Assembly: GCA_911728435.2 (NCBI GenBank)
Contig: OU452202.1
Span: forward strand, 8,473,135 to 8,537,134
Direction of reading: 5' to 3'
Length of the DNA stretch: 64,000 nt
Source of the DNA: Apoderus coryli
Taxonomy: Eukaryota; Arthropoda; Insecta; Coleoptera; Attelabidae
The position numbers and the translations under genes were made by a program. Positions 35,036 to 44,308 of this stretch are shown here, piece after piece. Each line of letters begins with the position of its first letter. Positions within the stretch are counted from its first letter, which is position 1. The notes below the pieces were generated by a model that was given only the letters and a program-made list of their open reading frames with translations, was not told where the DNA came from and ran no database searches.

Positions 35036-37122
35036 CAGGGTGGTCCAACGAAAAGTTTGCACCTAGCTTTTCTCTTTTTTTTGTAGTCGAATGCGAAAAT
35101 GCTCGGACACGTCGATTTTGCTTTTGAGGGGGACACATTTTAAACATATTTTTCGATCTGCGCCTTTAACCCCCTAGCGGGGGTGAGTAACAACCCTAAA
35201 ATTTTAAATGGAAAGAGGGGTCTAATGACATATCATTTGAAAGGACACAAAATTGTCTTTCTAATGATACCCTATTTGTCGAATTTTACTAAAACAGTTA
35301 ATACGAAAACGACTTTAAAGACATTAAGCCGATAATTTTGGTATTAATGAGAAATACAAATAAGTTTTAATTATTACGACTGAAAACAACTACAATCATT
35401 TCTAAATTATTTACTTTGAAGAAAAACGGGATTTCAAAAACACTATCTTATTTATCAGAACTAAATTCCTCACTAATCGTTTGCGTTTTTTGTTGAAATA
35501 AAAACTGCAGATACGTGTAGGAAAAGAATTTACACCGTTTATTTTAGTCTTTTCATTGATTCAGTTTGGTTGCTTCTCAAGTTATTTTACTTTTACCGTA
35601 CAAAATGATTTATTCCATTCTAGAACGAGTTGAAATTGTTAAACTTTATTTTCAAAATAATAGTAGTGCTAGACTTACGGCTCGCTTATTTAATGAGAGA
35701 CATCCCGATAAAAATGTGAATGATGTGTACGTTGGCAAGTTAGTTAAAAAGTTTGTAGATACCGGATCTGTCTGTAATGTAAAACACCAGCCGCAGAAAC
35801 CGATCAGAAATGAAGCTGTGGAAGTCGCTGTTTTAGGGCATGTTGAAATGGATCATAGTCAAAGTACCCGTCAACTAGCTGAAGCCTCAGGTGTCTCCCG
35901 TTCGTCCATAATACGAATTTTAAAAGCGTACAAATTTCATCCGTACAAAATCAAATTAGTACAGGAACTAAATGAGGATGATCTTGATAGAAGGCTGCAA
36001 TTTTGTGAAGCAATGAGCCAGCGTTTAATTGAAGATCCGCAATTATTATTTAACATTTGTTTTTCCGACGAATGCACATTTTATTTGAATGGAGCTGTAA
36101 ATAGGCACAATTGCCGTTACTGGGATGACAGTAACCCACATTTATTCCGTGAGGTTCATACCCAGTATCCTCAAAAAATAAACGTCTGGTGTGGCATATT
36201 AGGAAATCATATTGTAGGACCACTTTTTATTCCTGGAAATTTAACTGGTGAAGTGTACCTAAACATGCTTGAAGACACAATTGATCCTTTAATAACACAA
36301 ATAATAGAAGATGACCAAAATCATACTGCTGATCGGCTTTATTTCCAGCAAGATGGAGCACCTCCGCACTATGTGGCTCCTGTAAGACAGTTCTTAGATG
36401 ACCGGTTCCCTGGACGGTGGATTGGAAGGAGGGGCCCAATTGAATGGCCTGCCAGGTCACCGGATTTATCGCCTTTAGACTTTTTTCTTTGGGGGCACTT
36501 AAAAAATAAATGTTTTGCCACGAAGCCCGAGTCCATAGAAGATCTTCGCCAACGCATTACAGAAGAGTGCAGAAACATAACACCTGATATGCTACAAAAT
36601 GTTAGAAATAGATTTGAACAAAATCTGTATTATTGTATGGAATCAAATGGGTCACATTTTCAACATTTGTTAATGTAACGTTTTAATAAATCAATTTAAC
36701 AGCTTGTTTACTTTTTTTACAAAGCAATGTTAAAACTAACAAACATTGGAATGTACTAACGATTGCAGGTGTTTTCACTCGCAATAATTAAAACTTATTT
36801 GTATTTCTCATTAATACCAAAATTATCGGCTTAATGTCTTTAAAGTCGTTTTCGTATTAACTGTTTTAGTAAAATTCGACAAATAGGGTATCATTAGAAA
36901 GACAATTTTGTGTCCTTTCAAATGATATGTCATTAGACCCCTCTTTCCATTTAAAATTTTAGGGTTGTTACTCACCCCCGCTAGGGGGTTAAAGGCGCAG
37001 ATCGAAAAATATGTTTAAAATGTGTCCCCCTCAAAAGCAAAATCGACGTGTCCGAGCATTTTCGCATTCGACTACAAAAAAAAGAGAAAAGCTAGGTGCA
37101 AACTTTTCGTTGGACCACCCTG
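35036..37122 (+). mobile_element. DD41D IS630-Tc1-mariner transposon with 340-bp inverted repeats
   Basis: The element is 2087 bp, flanked by TA on both sides (35034-35035, 37123-37124). Ends read cagggtggtccaacgaaaag in both orientations. The inverted repeats extend from 35036-35375 and 36783-37122, and I found no difference between them on reading; weaker similarity continues about 25 bp inward. The only gene is the transposase at 35605-36678. Identical repeats, intact duplication and an uninterrupted frame indicate a recent insertion and possibly an active copy. Confidence 0.9.
35605..36678 (+). CDS. Transposase, DD41D type
   Basis: 357 codons from the ATG at 35605; the frame is open a little further upstream but without another ATG. 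Residues 1-120 hold two helix-turn-helix units (LERVEIVKLYFQ near the start; STRQLAEASGVSRSSIIRIL around 87-106) that should bind the inverted repeats. The catalytic triad is D155 in CFSDECTF, D250 in FQQDGAPPH and D292 in RSPDLSPLDFFLWG. The last pair has 41 residues between them, which defines the DD41D (rosa-like) group. Length and motif order are complete and there is no stop or frameshift. It would cut and paste its own element at TA sites in the nucleus. Confidence 0.92.
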   Translation: MIYSILERVEIVKLYFQNNSSARLTARLFNERHPDKNVNDVYVGKLVKKFVDTGSVCNVKHQPQKPIRNEAVEVAVLGHVEMDHSQSTRQLAEASGVSRSSIIRILKAYKFHPYKIKLVQELNEDDLDRRLQFCEAMSQRLIEDPQLLFNICFSDECTFYLNGAVNRHNCRYWDDSNPHLFREVHTQYPQKINVWCGILGNHIVGPLFIPGNLTGEVYLNMLEDTIDPLITQIIEDDQNHTADRLYFQQDGAPPHYVAPVRQFLDDRFPGRWIGRRGPIEWPARSPDLSPLDFFLWGHLKNKCFATKPESIEDLRQRITEECRNITPDMLQNVRNRFEQNLYYCMESNGSHFQHLLM

Positions 37123-37197
37123 TATAGCCAATCTTAGGATATAAGACAAAACACACATATAAATGAAATATTAAATATTATTTAATAGCCTGAAAGG

Positions 37198-38190
37198 CTA
37201 CTGACGTGTGCTCAACAACATATTTCTTGTTGTTCTATGCCTAGGTATATGTAGCAGATTTCTTGATCTTACATTAACGCTGTGAATGGATGAACGGGGG
37301 CTCAGCTTATCAAACAGTACTTTCGGTATTTTTGTTTTAATAATTTTAAATAATAAAGAGCAAAAACTGAGTTCCCGTCTCTCAGACATTTTTAGCCAAT
37401 TAAGTTCTTTAATCTTATGTGATATGTGATCATATTTTCTCAAGCAAAAAACAAACCGGCAGCAGAAGTTCTGTACCCTCTGTATTCTGGCTTGATTTTG
37501 TTTATCGAGGTAAGGTCCGTAAACAGTATCGGCGTAACTAAACTTGGAGAGAACCAACGAGTCGGACAGCATTTTTTTTAGAGAAGGCGTGAAATCATGT
37601 CTGTATGAAAACAACAACTTTAAAGTTCCAAAACATTTCTTTAATAAATAATTAACATGCAGGTTAAATTTCAAATCGGGATCAAGCACCACACCCAAAT
37701 TTTTCACACTGGAAACCAGATGCAATGGGACATCACCTATCTTAATACACCCATCTGGTATTAGAGCACGCAAGTTTTTATTACCAAAAAGCATAACATG
37801 ACACTTCTCTTGATTAAGTTTTAAATTATGTTTTGCTGATAGGCTTTGTAGAGATTGAAGATCCATATTTATATTTTCAATAGTTTCACCAGTATTTGCT
37901 TTATTAAAGGATAAATAAACCTGCGTGTCATCTGCAAAGGCATTGACTTTACAAAATTTTGTAGATGTAAGAATATCTGCCGTGTACAATATGAAAAGAA
38001 GCGGCCCTAAAATTGATCCCTGAGGAACTCCAGAACTGACATTTTTTAAGGATGACCGATTACCATTTACGTATACACGTTGAGTCCGATTGGATAGATA
38101 AAATTGAATAAACTGCACAGCACCAACAGAAAAGCCATAAAACTTCAATTTGGCAGACAACAAAGTATGACTTATAGTATATTTATATTC
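37198..38190 (-). pseudogene. LINE reverse transcriptase, 5'-truncated
   Basis: The frame is open without stops from about 38300 to 37198. Recognisable protein begins at TISHTLLSAKLKFYGFSVGA, so the upstream part is junction sequence. It then shows SSGVPQGSILGPLLFILYTA (RT motif 4), FADDTQVYLSF (catalytic FADD), HNLKLNQEKCHVMLFG, VKNLGVVLDPDLKFNLHVNY and the C-terminal SFCSLLFKIIKTKIPKVLF. The endonuclease, ORF1 and the first palm Asp are missing. The remaining frame is clean, so truncation probably happened at insertion and not long ago. Confidence 0.85.
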
Positions 38191-38486
38191 CCCACCGCTA
38201 CGCTTACGCATGTTAAAAGCCCAAGTTTTTAAAATGGAGGAAAATTGGCAGACAGCCCTATTTTCATCTGATCCATGGTTCTTCTCGGCACAAGATGACA
38301 TAAACTGTTTTCAAATAGTCTTCTTACTTTTTATAGGGTTTTCTGACACATTTCTGGACATTTATGTTAATTTCTGCTTGGCGGAAGCAAAGAAAATGAC
38401 AGTAAAAAATTGTCGGTGTGTTTTTTTTTTCAGGGAAATAGAATTATCTCTCAAATTGGTATAAATTATGAAAACAAATTTTCCAG

Positions 38487-38680
38487 GTAGGGAAGATGAA
38501 AGTGACACAGAATCGGAACCCGGTATTACATTAAAAAGGAAACAACGCCGATCCAGAACGACATTCTCCGGGGAACAATTGGAAGCTCTTGAACAAGCAT
38601 TTAGTCGAACGCAGTATCCAGATGTTTATACGAGGGAAGAACTGGCACAGCAAACTGGACTCATTGAAGCAAGAATTCAG
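38487..38680 (+). CDS. gsb-n: Pax3/7 homeobox gene, homeodomain exon (gooseberry-neuro-like)
   Basis: An internal exon bounded by an acceptor (aattttccag, to 38486) and a donor (cag|gtaatag, from 38681); an in-frame TAA at 38462 rules out a longer exon. It encodes an acidic linker, [17 protein letters not shown], and homeodomain residues 1-46, from [20 protein letters not shown] to LIEARIQ. The intron between residues 46 and 47 is a classic homeobox position. [16 protein letters not shown] and the protein's C-terminal ending point to the insect gooseberry-neuro paralogue rather than paired or gooseberry; this rests on memory of the Drosophila proteins. The product is a nuclear transcription factor of segmentation and neural patterning. 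The codon at homeodomain position 41 is Ile (att) where relatives have Thr. Paired-domain exons are not seen. Confidence 0.85.
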
Positions 38681-38860
38681 GTAATAGTGAAATTCGATGA
38701 AAGATAATGTTAGATAAGGACTTAACATTAAAGTTCTCATACTGTTTCTTGTAGTGAAATAAGATATTTCTTGGCGATTGGAATTAAGGATCCAAGTAGA
38801 ATAATATGAACTTTTGTTATGAAATAATAAAATATTTTAAAAGATAAATAACTTTGGTAG

Positions 38861-39154
38861 GTTTGGTTCTCAAATCGAAGAGCGCGTCTTCGAAAAAACG
38901 CTAACACTGCGAACGCCAATGCGTTAGGATATCCTACACTAGCAAATATGGCGTGTCAATATCCTGTGGAAGGTCAATACGATTGGAGAAATACTCAGTT
39001 TGCCAACTATGGGTTCTTCCATCAGCAAGCCGCGTCATACAACCAAGACTATGCCGCTCGTGCAGATTATTCAGCGAATTTAGCTGCTAATTATGCTTTA
39101 GCACAAGCGGCCCATATGAGTCAAACACACAGTAGCACAGTCAGCAGAAATAAG
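38861..39154 (+). CDS. gsb-n: gsb-n, second exon in window (end of homeodomain)
   Basis: Follows a 180-bp intron with acceptor ctttggtag. It opens in phase 0 with VWFSNRRARLRKN (homeodomain 47-60, helix 3; Ser at position 50 is the Pax-class DNA-recognition residue) and ends at aataag|gtgaga. The rest is a Tyr/Ala/Gln-rich region (NYGFFHQQAASYNQDYAARA, ANLAANYALAQAAHMSQTHS), typical of the activation tail of Pax3/7 proteins in insects. 98 codons, no stop. A frame that would start at the ATG at 38948 lies inside this exon and is not a separate gene. Confidence 0.88.
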
Positions 39155-40330
39155 GTGAGATGTGTTTAAAATGAGGATTCGTATATTTAAATATTATTTG
39201 TTACTTGATATAAATAAAAATTAATAAAACCAAAATATTCGTTGAAAACTATACCTGTACCAGGCCACCGTTTCGCCGATCCAGGGAACATCATTGGTGG
39301 TTACGACAAAAATGCCAGAAGTCTACAGTATTTATATTACTTACTACGAAATTTGTAGGATACGGACGACTTTAGGGACAGTGGATTTTTCTGTTTTTTT
39401 TTTGTTTTATTAGAAAGACAGCGTTTGAAATAGTACATTTAAAAAAAAATAATTCCCATAAAAATCGCACATATTTAGGTAACTATTACAAACATGGCGA
39501 CTAGGTACGTGGTTTCTGTCAAATGTAGGAAATATAATGCAACGTTGCCAGATTGTAATAATAAGTCACCGATGCATAAACTACGTAAATTAAAAAAATA
39601 TATAGAATTAATAATAAATATATTTTATAAAAATTTAATAAAAAAAAAATGAAAAATCGGTTGTGTCACCCCGTAGGTTTCACCATCGGTGTCGCCTCAA
39701 TAATTTAAAGTGAAATTCATTCGATGCTGTACATTATAATCTAAAATAACCACCTGGATAACAAAATGTTTTCGTCAAAGATTTAAAATTTTAAAATCTA
39801 AATACTACTAATTAAAAATATTAATGAAATGCTTAACTAACCCAACTACCTAACTAGGTACTTCATATTAAAAAAATTAGAAATAACAAAGTAAAAATAA
39901 TAATAATATGTATAAATATTCTTTTCTTCTTGAACCCGTCTTTATTACTTCATAATGGATTTTTTTCTTGGGCTAAGGTTCTAATTAAAACACAATTGTA
40001 AGAGAAACTAACTCCTGTTTCACATGTCAGACAACAACAACGTTTCGGCAATGCATAATTGCCTTCTTCAGGTTCATTATTGACTAAATCGTCTCCTGTT
40101 CATCACAGGCATTCAATTTTTCATACATTATGAAATAATAACATGCTAAACTAACTCAACTATCTAAATAGGTAATTTATTCAAAAATTAGAAATAAAAA
40201 TGTAAAAATAATAATAACATGCTACACTAACCCAACTAGGTACTATATTTAAAAATTAAAAATAATATTTATAACTTTTATTTTGATTGTTTGGCTGAGG
40301 CTCACATTTTTTTAATAATAGTTTCATGTC

Positions 40331-40617
40331 GATTTTTTTTTTCAACGTTTCGACAAAACTTAGCTTGTCTTTATCAGTAATTTCTTTTTCAATTTAGAAA
40401 CATTTATTTACATTTTCGTTTCTTTCCCTAGTTTTGTTTGTAAGCGAAATCTTGTTATAATAAAATCAATTAATTTTATATCCTATCAAATTTATAGTCA
40501 GCATGTAGAACAAGATTTCGCTTATAAACAAAACTAAGGAAAGAAATGAAAATGTAAATGTTTGTGAATTGAAAAAGACAAGCTAAGTTTTGTCGAGACG
40601 TTGAAAAAAAAAATCAA
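40331..40617. repeat. Foldback element in the gsb-n intron
   Basis: The left arm 40331-40456 and right arm 40509-40617 are inverted copies (caacgtttcgacaaaactta against taagttttgtcgagacgttg; taagcgaaatcttgtt against aacaagatttcgctta), with a 52-base spacer. A hammerhead-like core (CTGATAA, A, GACAA-loop-TTGTC, GAAAC) is on the minus strand of the left arm; the right arm has lost about 13 bases there. Confidence 0.75.
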
Positions 40618-40949
40618 CAAGAAAATATTATTATAGAAATAGTTAAAAAAAAAATGTTTTTGTATGATTGTGAACCTCAATCCAAGACAAGTAAAATAAA
40701 ATAAATTTGAAGCTCAAGGTTCAAGAATAATAAATATGAATAATTATATCACGCTAAACTAACCCAATTGATAAGCTTTTTAGATGGACCCCATTTTTGA
40801 GGCTGTTTTTACAAGTTAAATTCGCTACAATCTATTTGATATTTCTTCAACAATCATCAAATTTTATTGTGATTTTTAATGATTATTGTGGATTTTTTTT
40901 TTTATGTTGTAAACAGGAAAAGCAACAAAACTAATTTCAGAGAGAGGTG

Positions 40950-41220
40950 AAACACAGTTCACAAACGATGGCCGGACAATAAGTAACAACTCCATTATAT
41001 CCTATTGCCAACACTAGATGCGCCCGAATCCCCTAGCAGGGACGCTTTATTTAAGAATTGCTTGTTACATAAAGCAACAAGACTTTAAGTTATGTTGGAA
41101 ATTTGTTTCACACTACCATGCTTCCACCAGACGGCCGTTTCTGGTGGAAGCATGGTAGTGTGAAACAAATTTCCAACATAACTTAAAGTCTTGTTGTTTT
41201 ATGTAACAAGCAATTCTTAA
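40950..41220. repeat. Repeat family copy 3 with an 80-bp hairpin
   Basis: The left portion carries the cacaaacgatggccggacaa block and the same downstream sequence as the copy at 4160. From 41051 the sequence folds back: arms 41051-41130 and 41141-41220 are reverse complements with one mismatch, around the palindrome acggccgt. The hairpin arm matches the segment at 4250-4330. Confidence 0.85.
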
Positions 41221-42630
41221 AACTAATTTACTTTATTGCTAATATTTGCGATTAACTTTAAACCATCATCAAGGGTCACACATTAGATTAAGAATTTATT
41301 TTTATCTCATCGTAGTACAAATTTAATTATTACCATTTTTTAATTAAATCGAATCATTCGAATTTTTAAAAATGATTCATAGAATTAAAATTTCTTATTA
41401 TTACATTACTTTATTGAAGAGCAATCATCTGTTTCAAGGTTTTTCTTCCGCATAAATAATAGATACTGAAGATTTAGTATTTGTGGCAGCATTCTACATT
41501 TAATATAGGTACTTAAATAATTATTTTTTCTTTTTCCACTCATTTAAAGGAAATACTATTCTAAATAAAGAGAAACCAAAATGTCTGGATTTAGTACCAA
41601 AAAAAACACGTCATTGATACATTCATCTCGAAGGAGATCTACAAGACTTCCGGTAAGGAGATGTCGAATAATTTGTGTAAAATCTTATGGAATCAAATGC
41701 AAACGACAAAGAGACGGCAGACCACTACCACGTATTTAAAGGACATTTCGCTGGTCGATATTAAAAAGCCTGCATTTTGGTATTTATCTAGAATGTTAGA
41801 ACAAAACAGTAGGTATAACCTACCTTATAAAATAAAGTGGTGTACAGGTTTTCAAACAACCCTAAACAAATCTCACAACAGTTTGATTACCAAAGCAAAA
41901 TGTTAGGCGCTAATTTGTAAACGCTTTAGCAGGACAAATATTTTTTGAGAATTATTAAGCATTTATAAATGCGCTAAGGTTTTTAAGATCCACATCAAAA
42001 ACAAATTGATAGAGTCAAAATAAACACTCAAAGGTTTGGAAAGATAATAATCTGACTTGGCCGTGGATATATGAGAAATAAACTGCTAAAACGCTGGCAA
42101 ACAAGAGGGAGGAAAGATATTACGTATAATAATTGTTCTTATAAGATGTGCTAAAAATCATGAGATGTAAAAAATAAATGTTACAATTTTTTTATTTATT
42201 TACAAATACACGCCCTAAAGATGTCGCACAATGCACCATTTCTTCTTACTTAATGTCACAAAGAAAAGCAGCATTAGAACTTCGATTATCAATTCAAAAG
42301 GCATGATTACTGGTGATGTTCCAACATTTGTAATATCTTTAATTATTGTAGAACAAAGCTTTTTGTTTATAAACAAGTATTGCTTTTAGAATTAGTATAA
42401 GTAACAGGCAAACGTCAGCCAATAATCAAATTGTAGGTACCTAATTGTTATTCGAAATATAAAAAAATTATTTACAGTATCATTTTCGAACATTATCATG
42501 TTGTAATGAAAAAAGGGCGTTCCTACATTTTATTATAGATGAATGAATTTTTGGTCATACGAATATGACGATCCGAAAATTGTTTTGTTTATATCATACA
42601 AGAGGTGTAAATTATTTATTTACTTTTTAG

Positions 42631-42846
42631 GACGAAATTAATAAAGAATCAGATCTCAGCAGTGAAACCGGACCAATCAGCAATAATGCGCCTGCTTCAA
42701 CAGCCACTGGCTCCAGCAATAACATGTGGAACAAAGACGAGACCTGGCACCAACACACTATGAGTTTGCAAGATGTCGGATTTTCAGGGCATGATCCAGC
42801 ATTTACACAAGGACAATATCAAACGCATAAAAACTATTGGGCATAG
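42631..42846 (+). CDS. gsb-n: gsb-n, last coding exon
   Basis: The acceptor tttactttttag precedes 42631. The exon is in phase 0 with the previous donor and gives 71 codons plus TAG at 42844-42846. It starts DEINKESDLSSETGPISNNA and ends FTQGQYQTHKNYWA, close to the QGQ...KYW ending I recall for Drosophila gooseberry-neuro. Ser/Thr/Asn-rich composition fits a C-terminal activation domain. No start or domain of its own is present, and the perfect phase match with 38861-39154 supports the join. Confidence 0.82.
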   Translation, partial: DEINKESDLSSETGPISNNAPASTATGSSNNMWNKDETWHQHTMSLQDVGFSGHDPAFTQGQYQTHKNYWA

Positions 42847-42877
42847 CATTTTTATTAGTGTAATAAGCTAAAATACA

Positions 42878-42883
42878 AATAAA
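42878..42883 (+). terminator. Polyadenylation signal for gsb-n
   Basis: AATAAA 32 bp after the stop codon; the nearest candidate for the gene's 3' end. Other AT-rich variants follow, so the true site is not certain. Confidence 0.45.
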
Positions 42884-43104
42884 TAGAGTAATAGACCTAC
42901 AAATCACAAAATTTTAATGAAAATGTTTACTATATAAGTACCTCTCAGAGAAAGCACTGCATAATATGTAAATTGTACTTACCTACTAAGTCGTCTTTAC
43001 TCTAAAGTGAACCAATGAGTTAAATTAACAGTCAATTGTTCGAAACAAATTATTTTAGTTTGCTTTCATTTACTATTTTATGGATTTTCAAATTGGTAAG
43101 TTTA
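42884..43104. other. gsb-n 3' flank
   Basis: No feature beyond possible UTR sequence. Confidence 0.35.
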
Positions 43105-43271
43105 TACAGGGTGTCCCAGCATATGGGGGCAATCTCTCGTATTGGTGTAGGTTGTGAAAAAATAAGGTTATAAGTTCATATAAAGTTTTTTCGATTCGGC
43201 CTTTGCTGCAAAGTTATGAGCCCTTAAAGACTAGACCTGAAATTCAGTTGAAACTATTAAAAAACTGTTTC

Positions 43272-43315
43272 AAAATCGCAGTAGCACGACGCATTCGTCG
43301 TGCTACTGCGATTTT
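43272..43315. repeat. Perfect 20-bp hairpin
   Basis: Arm aaaatcgcagtagcacgacg (43272-43291), loop catt, perfect reverse complement at 43296-43315. It lies inside the 1.2-kb MITE near its left end. Confidence 0.9.
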
Positions 43316-43445
43316 GCTACTGCGAAAAAAAGGGGGGTTAGCAATCCCTACGTCAGTACGCCCCTGCAGCCTTAATGAAATGCCATTGTTTTAAATAAGG
43401 TTACTCAATGAGTCCCTATCTGACGTAAATTATGCTAAAATTGCA

Positions 43446-44131
43446 TTAACACGTCAACGTTATTTTAGCACACGTTATTTCGGCACAGTTAACGGTAATG
43501 TTTGAAGTCATGTGGGTCTGCAAGGGACACATATGCAATGTATTCATATGTGGCGTTTAGGAGGTTTGGTCCCTGGGAAATATAAAAATGCCTTGGGTTC
43601 AGAAAAATATTTTGGTTTTTTGTATTTTATTATGTATATAAATTTGTCTTAATTTCTAATTTTATCGATGAATGATATATCATTAAATGGTAATAAATAT
43701 TATAGTACCTATCTATTTCTTTCGTTACTTTTTAACTTAAAATTGTGAACGTGTATATAAAGTAAATTTTTAAATATCATCGTCCATAACCACACAAACT
43801 GAAATATTATATTTTTAGGTTATATTATGTTTAGTTAGTTTGTTTATTTCTACAGGTTGCTATATTGTTTTTATCTGTATTGTCGTTTTCATTGAGTGTC
43901 TTAGTTGTTTATGTAATGCAAATATGTCAAATATGTCAAATAAAGGACTGTCATATTCATATATTTGTCTCACTCAGACCGTGTGTACCTATTTGGTGCA
44001 CAGGTTTTTCCAATAATTCACATTTCAAAAAAAAATATATTATCAGACATCCTTTTATTAAAATTCAACAAAACAACACCTTCGTCCAGGAGAAAGTTAC
44101 AAAAAATTAGCCCTGGTCGTTAACGTGTTAA
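43446..44131. mobile_element. piggyBac-type MITE nested in the mariner-type MITE
   Basis: Both ends start with TTAA (43446-43449, 44128-44131). The termini ttaacacgtcaacg and (inverted) ttaacacgttaacg agree at 13 of 14 positions. A TTAA target is the piggyBac rule. The frame at 43865-44110 inside it is not recognised as a transposase. Confidence 0.6.
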
Positions 44132-44308
44132 TTTATAGGAGGCGGTTTAAAAGTTATCATTAAGAAACTGAACTTCAGGTCTAGTCTTTAAGGGCTCATA
44201 ACCTTCCAGCCAAGGCCGATTCGACAAAACTTTATATGAACTTATAACCTTCTTTTTTCACAACCTACCCCAATCCGAGAGATTGCCTACATATTCTGGG
44301 AAACCCTG

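Larger units (their letters stand above)
34763..38190 (-). mobile_element. 5'-truncated non-LTR retrotransposon split by a DD41D transposon
   Basis: The coding part is at 37198-38190. The 3' UTR runs leftward to 37125, is interrupted by the element at 35036-37122, and resumes at 35033 down to the tail. The tail reads, on the minus strand, ttccaaataaagacgattta followed by a TTATT run at about 34767-34785, the standard end of a jockey/CR1 LINE. The 5' break is near 38190, about 300 bp upstream of the homeodomain exon of gsb-n. Confidence 0.7.
39155..42630 (+). other. gsb-n intron of 3476 bp filled with repeats
   Basis: Bounded by gtgaga and tttttag. It holds the ggccaccgtttcgccgatcc repeat at 39263, a hammerhead-like core on the minus strand at 40041-40071, two foldbacks (40331-40617 and 40950-41220) and AT-rich filler. 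The frame at 41661-41906 has no protein character. No alternative exon is evident. Confidence 0.75.
43107..44308. mobile_element. Mariner-type MITE, 1.2 kb, with 150-bp inverted repeats
   Basis: The ends tacagggtgtcccagcatat and (inverted) tacagggtttcccagaatat are flanked by TA at 43105-43106 and 44309-44310. The inverted repeats continue about 150 bp with a few substitutions (shared blocks ggttataagttcatataaag and ttatgagcccttaaagacta). No transposase is present. The centre is occupied by another element. Confidence 0.8.

Noticed and set aside
36227..36578. Minus-strand frames of 69-77 codons
   Set aside because: Antisense shadows of the intact transposase gene.
38468..38486. ATG at 38468 as the start of the homeobox protein
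   Set aside because: It lies in the intron immediately before the acceptor; starting there would leave out the paired domain and the upstream linker, and the acceptor fits the conserved exon structure.
41581..41906. ATG at 41581 with a basic Ser/Arg stretch, and the frame at 41661-41906, as coding exons
   Set aside because: There is a donor-like gtaagg at about 41653, but no partner exon, no recognised protein and a location inside the gsb-n intron; not supported.
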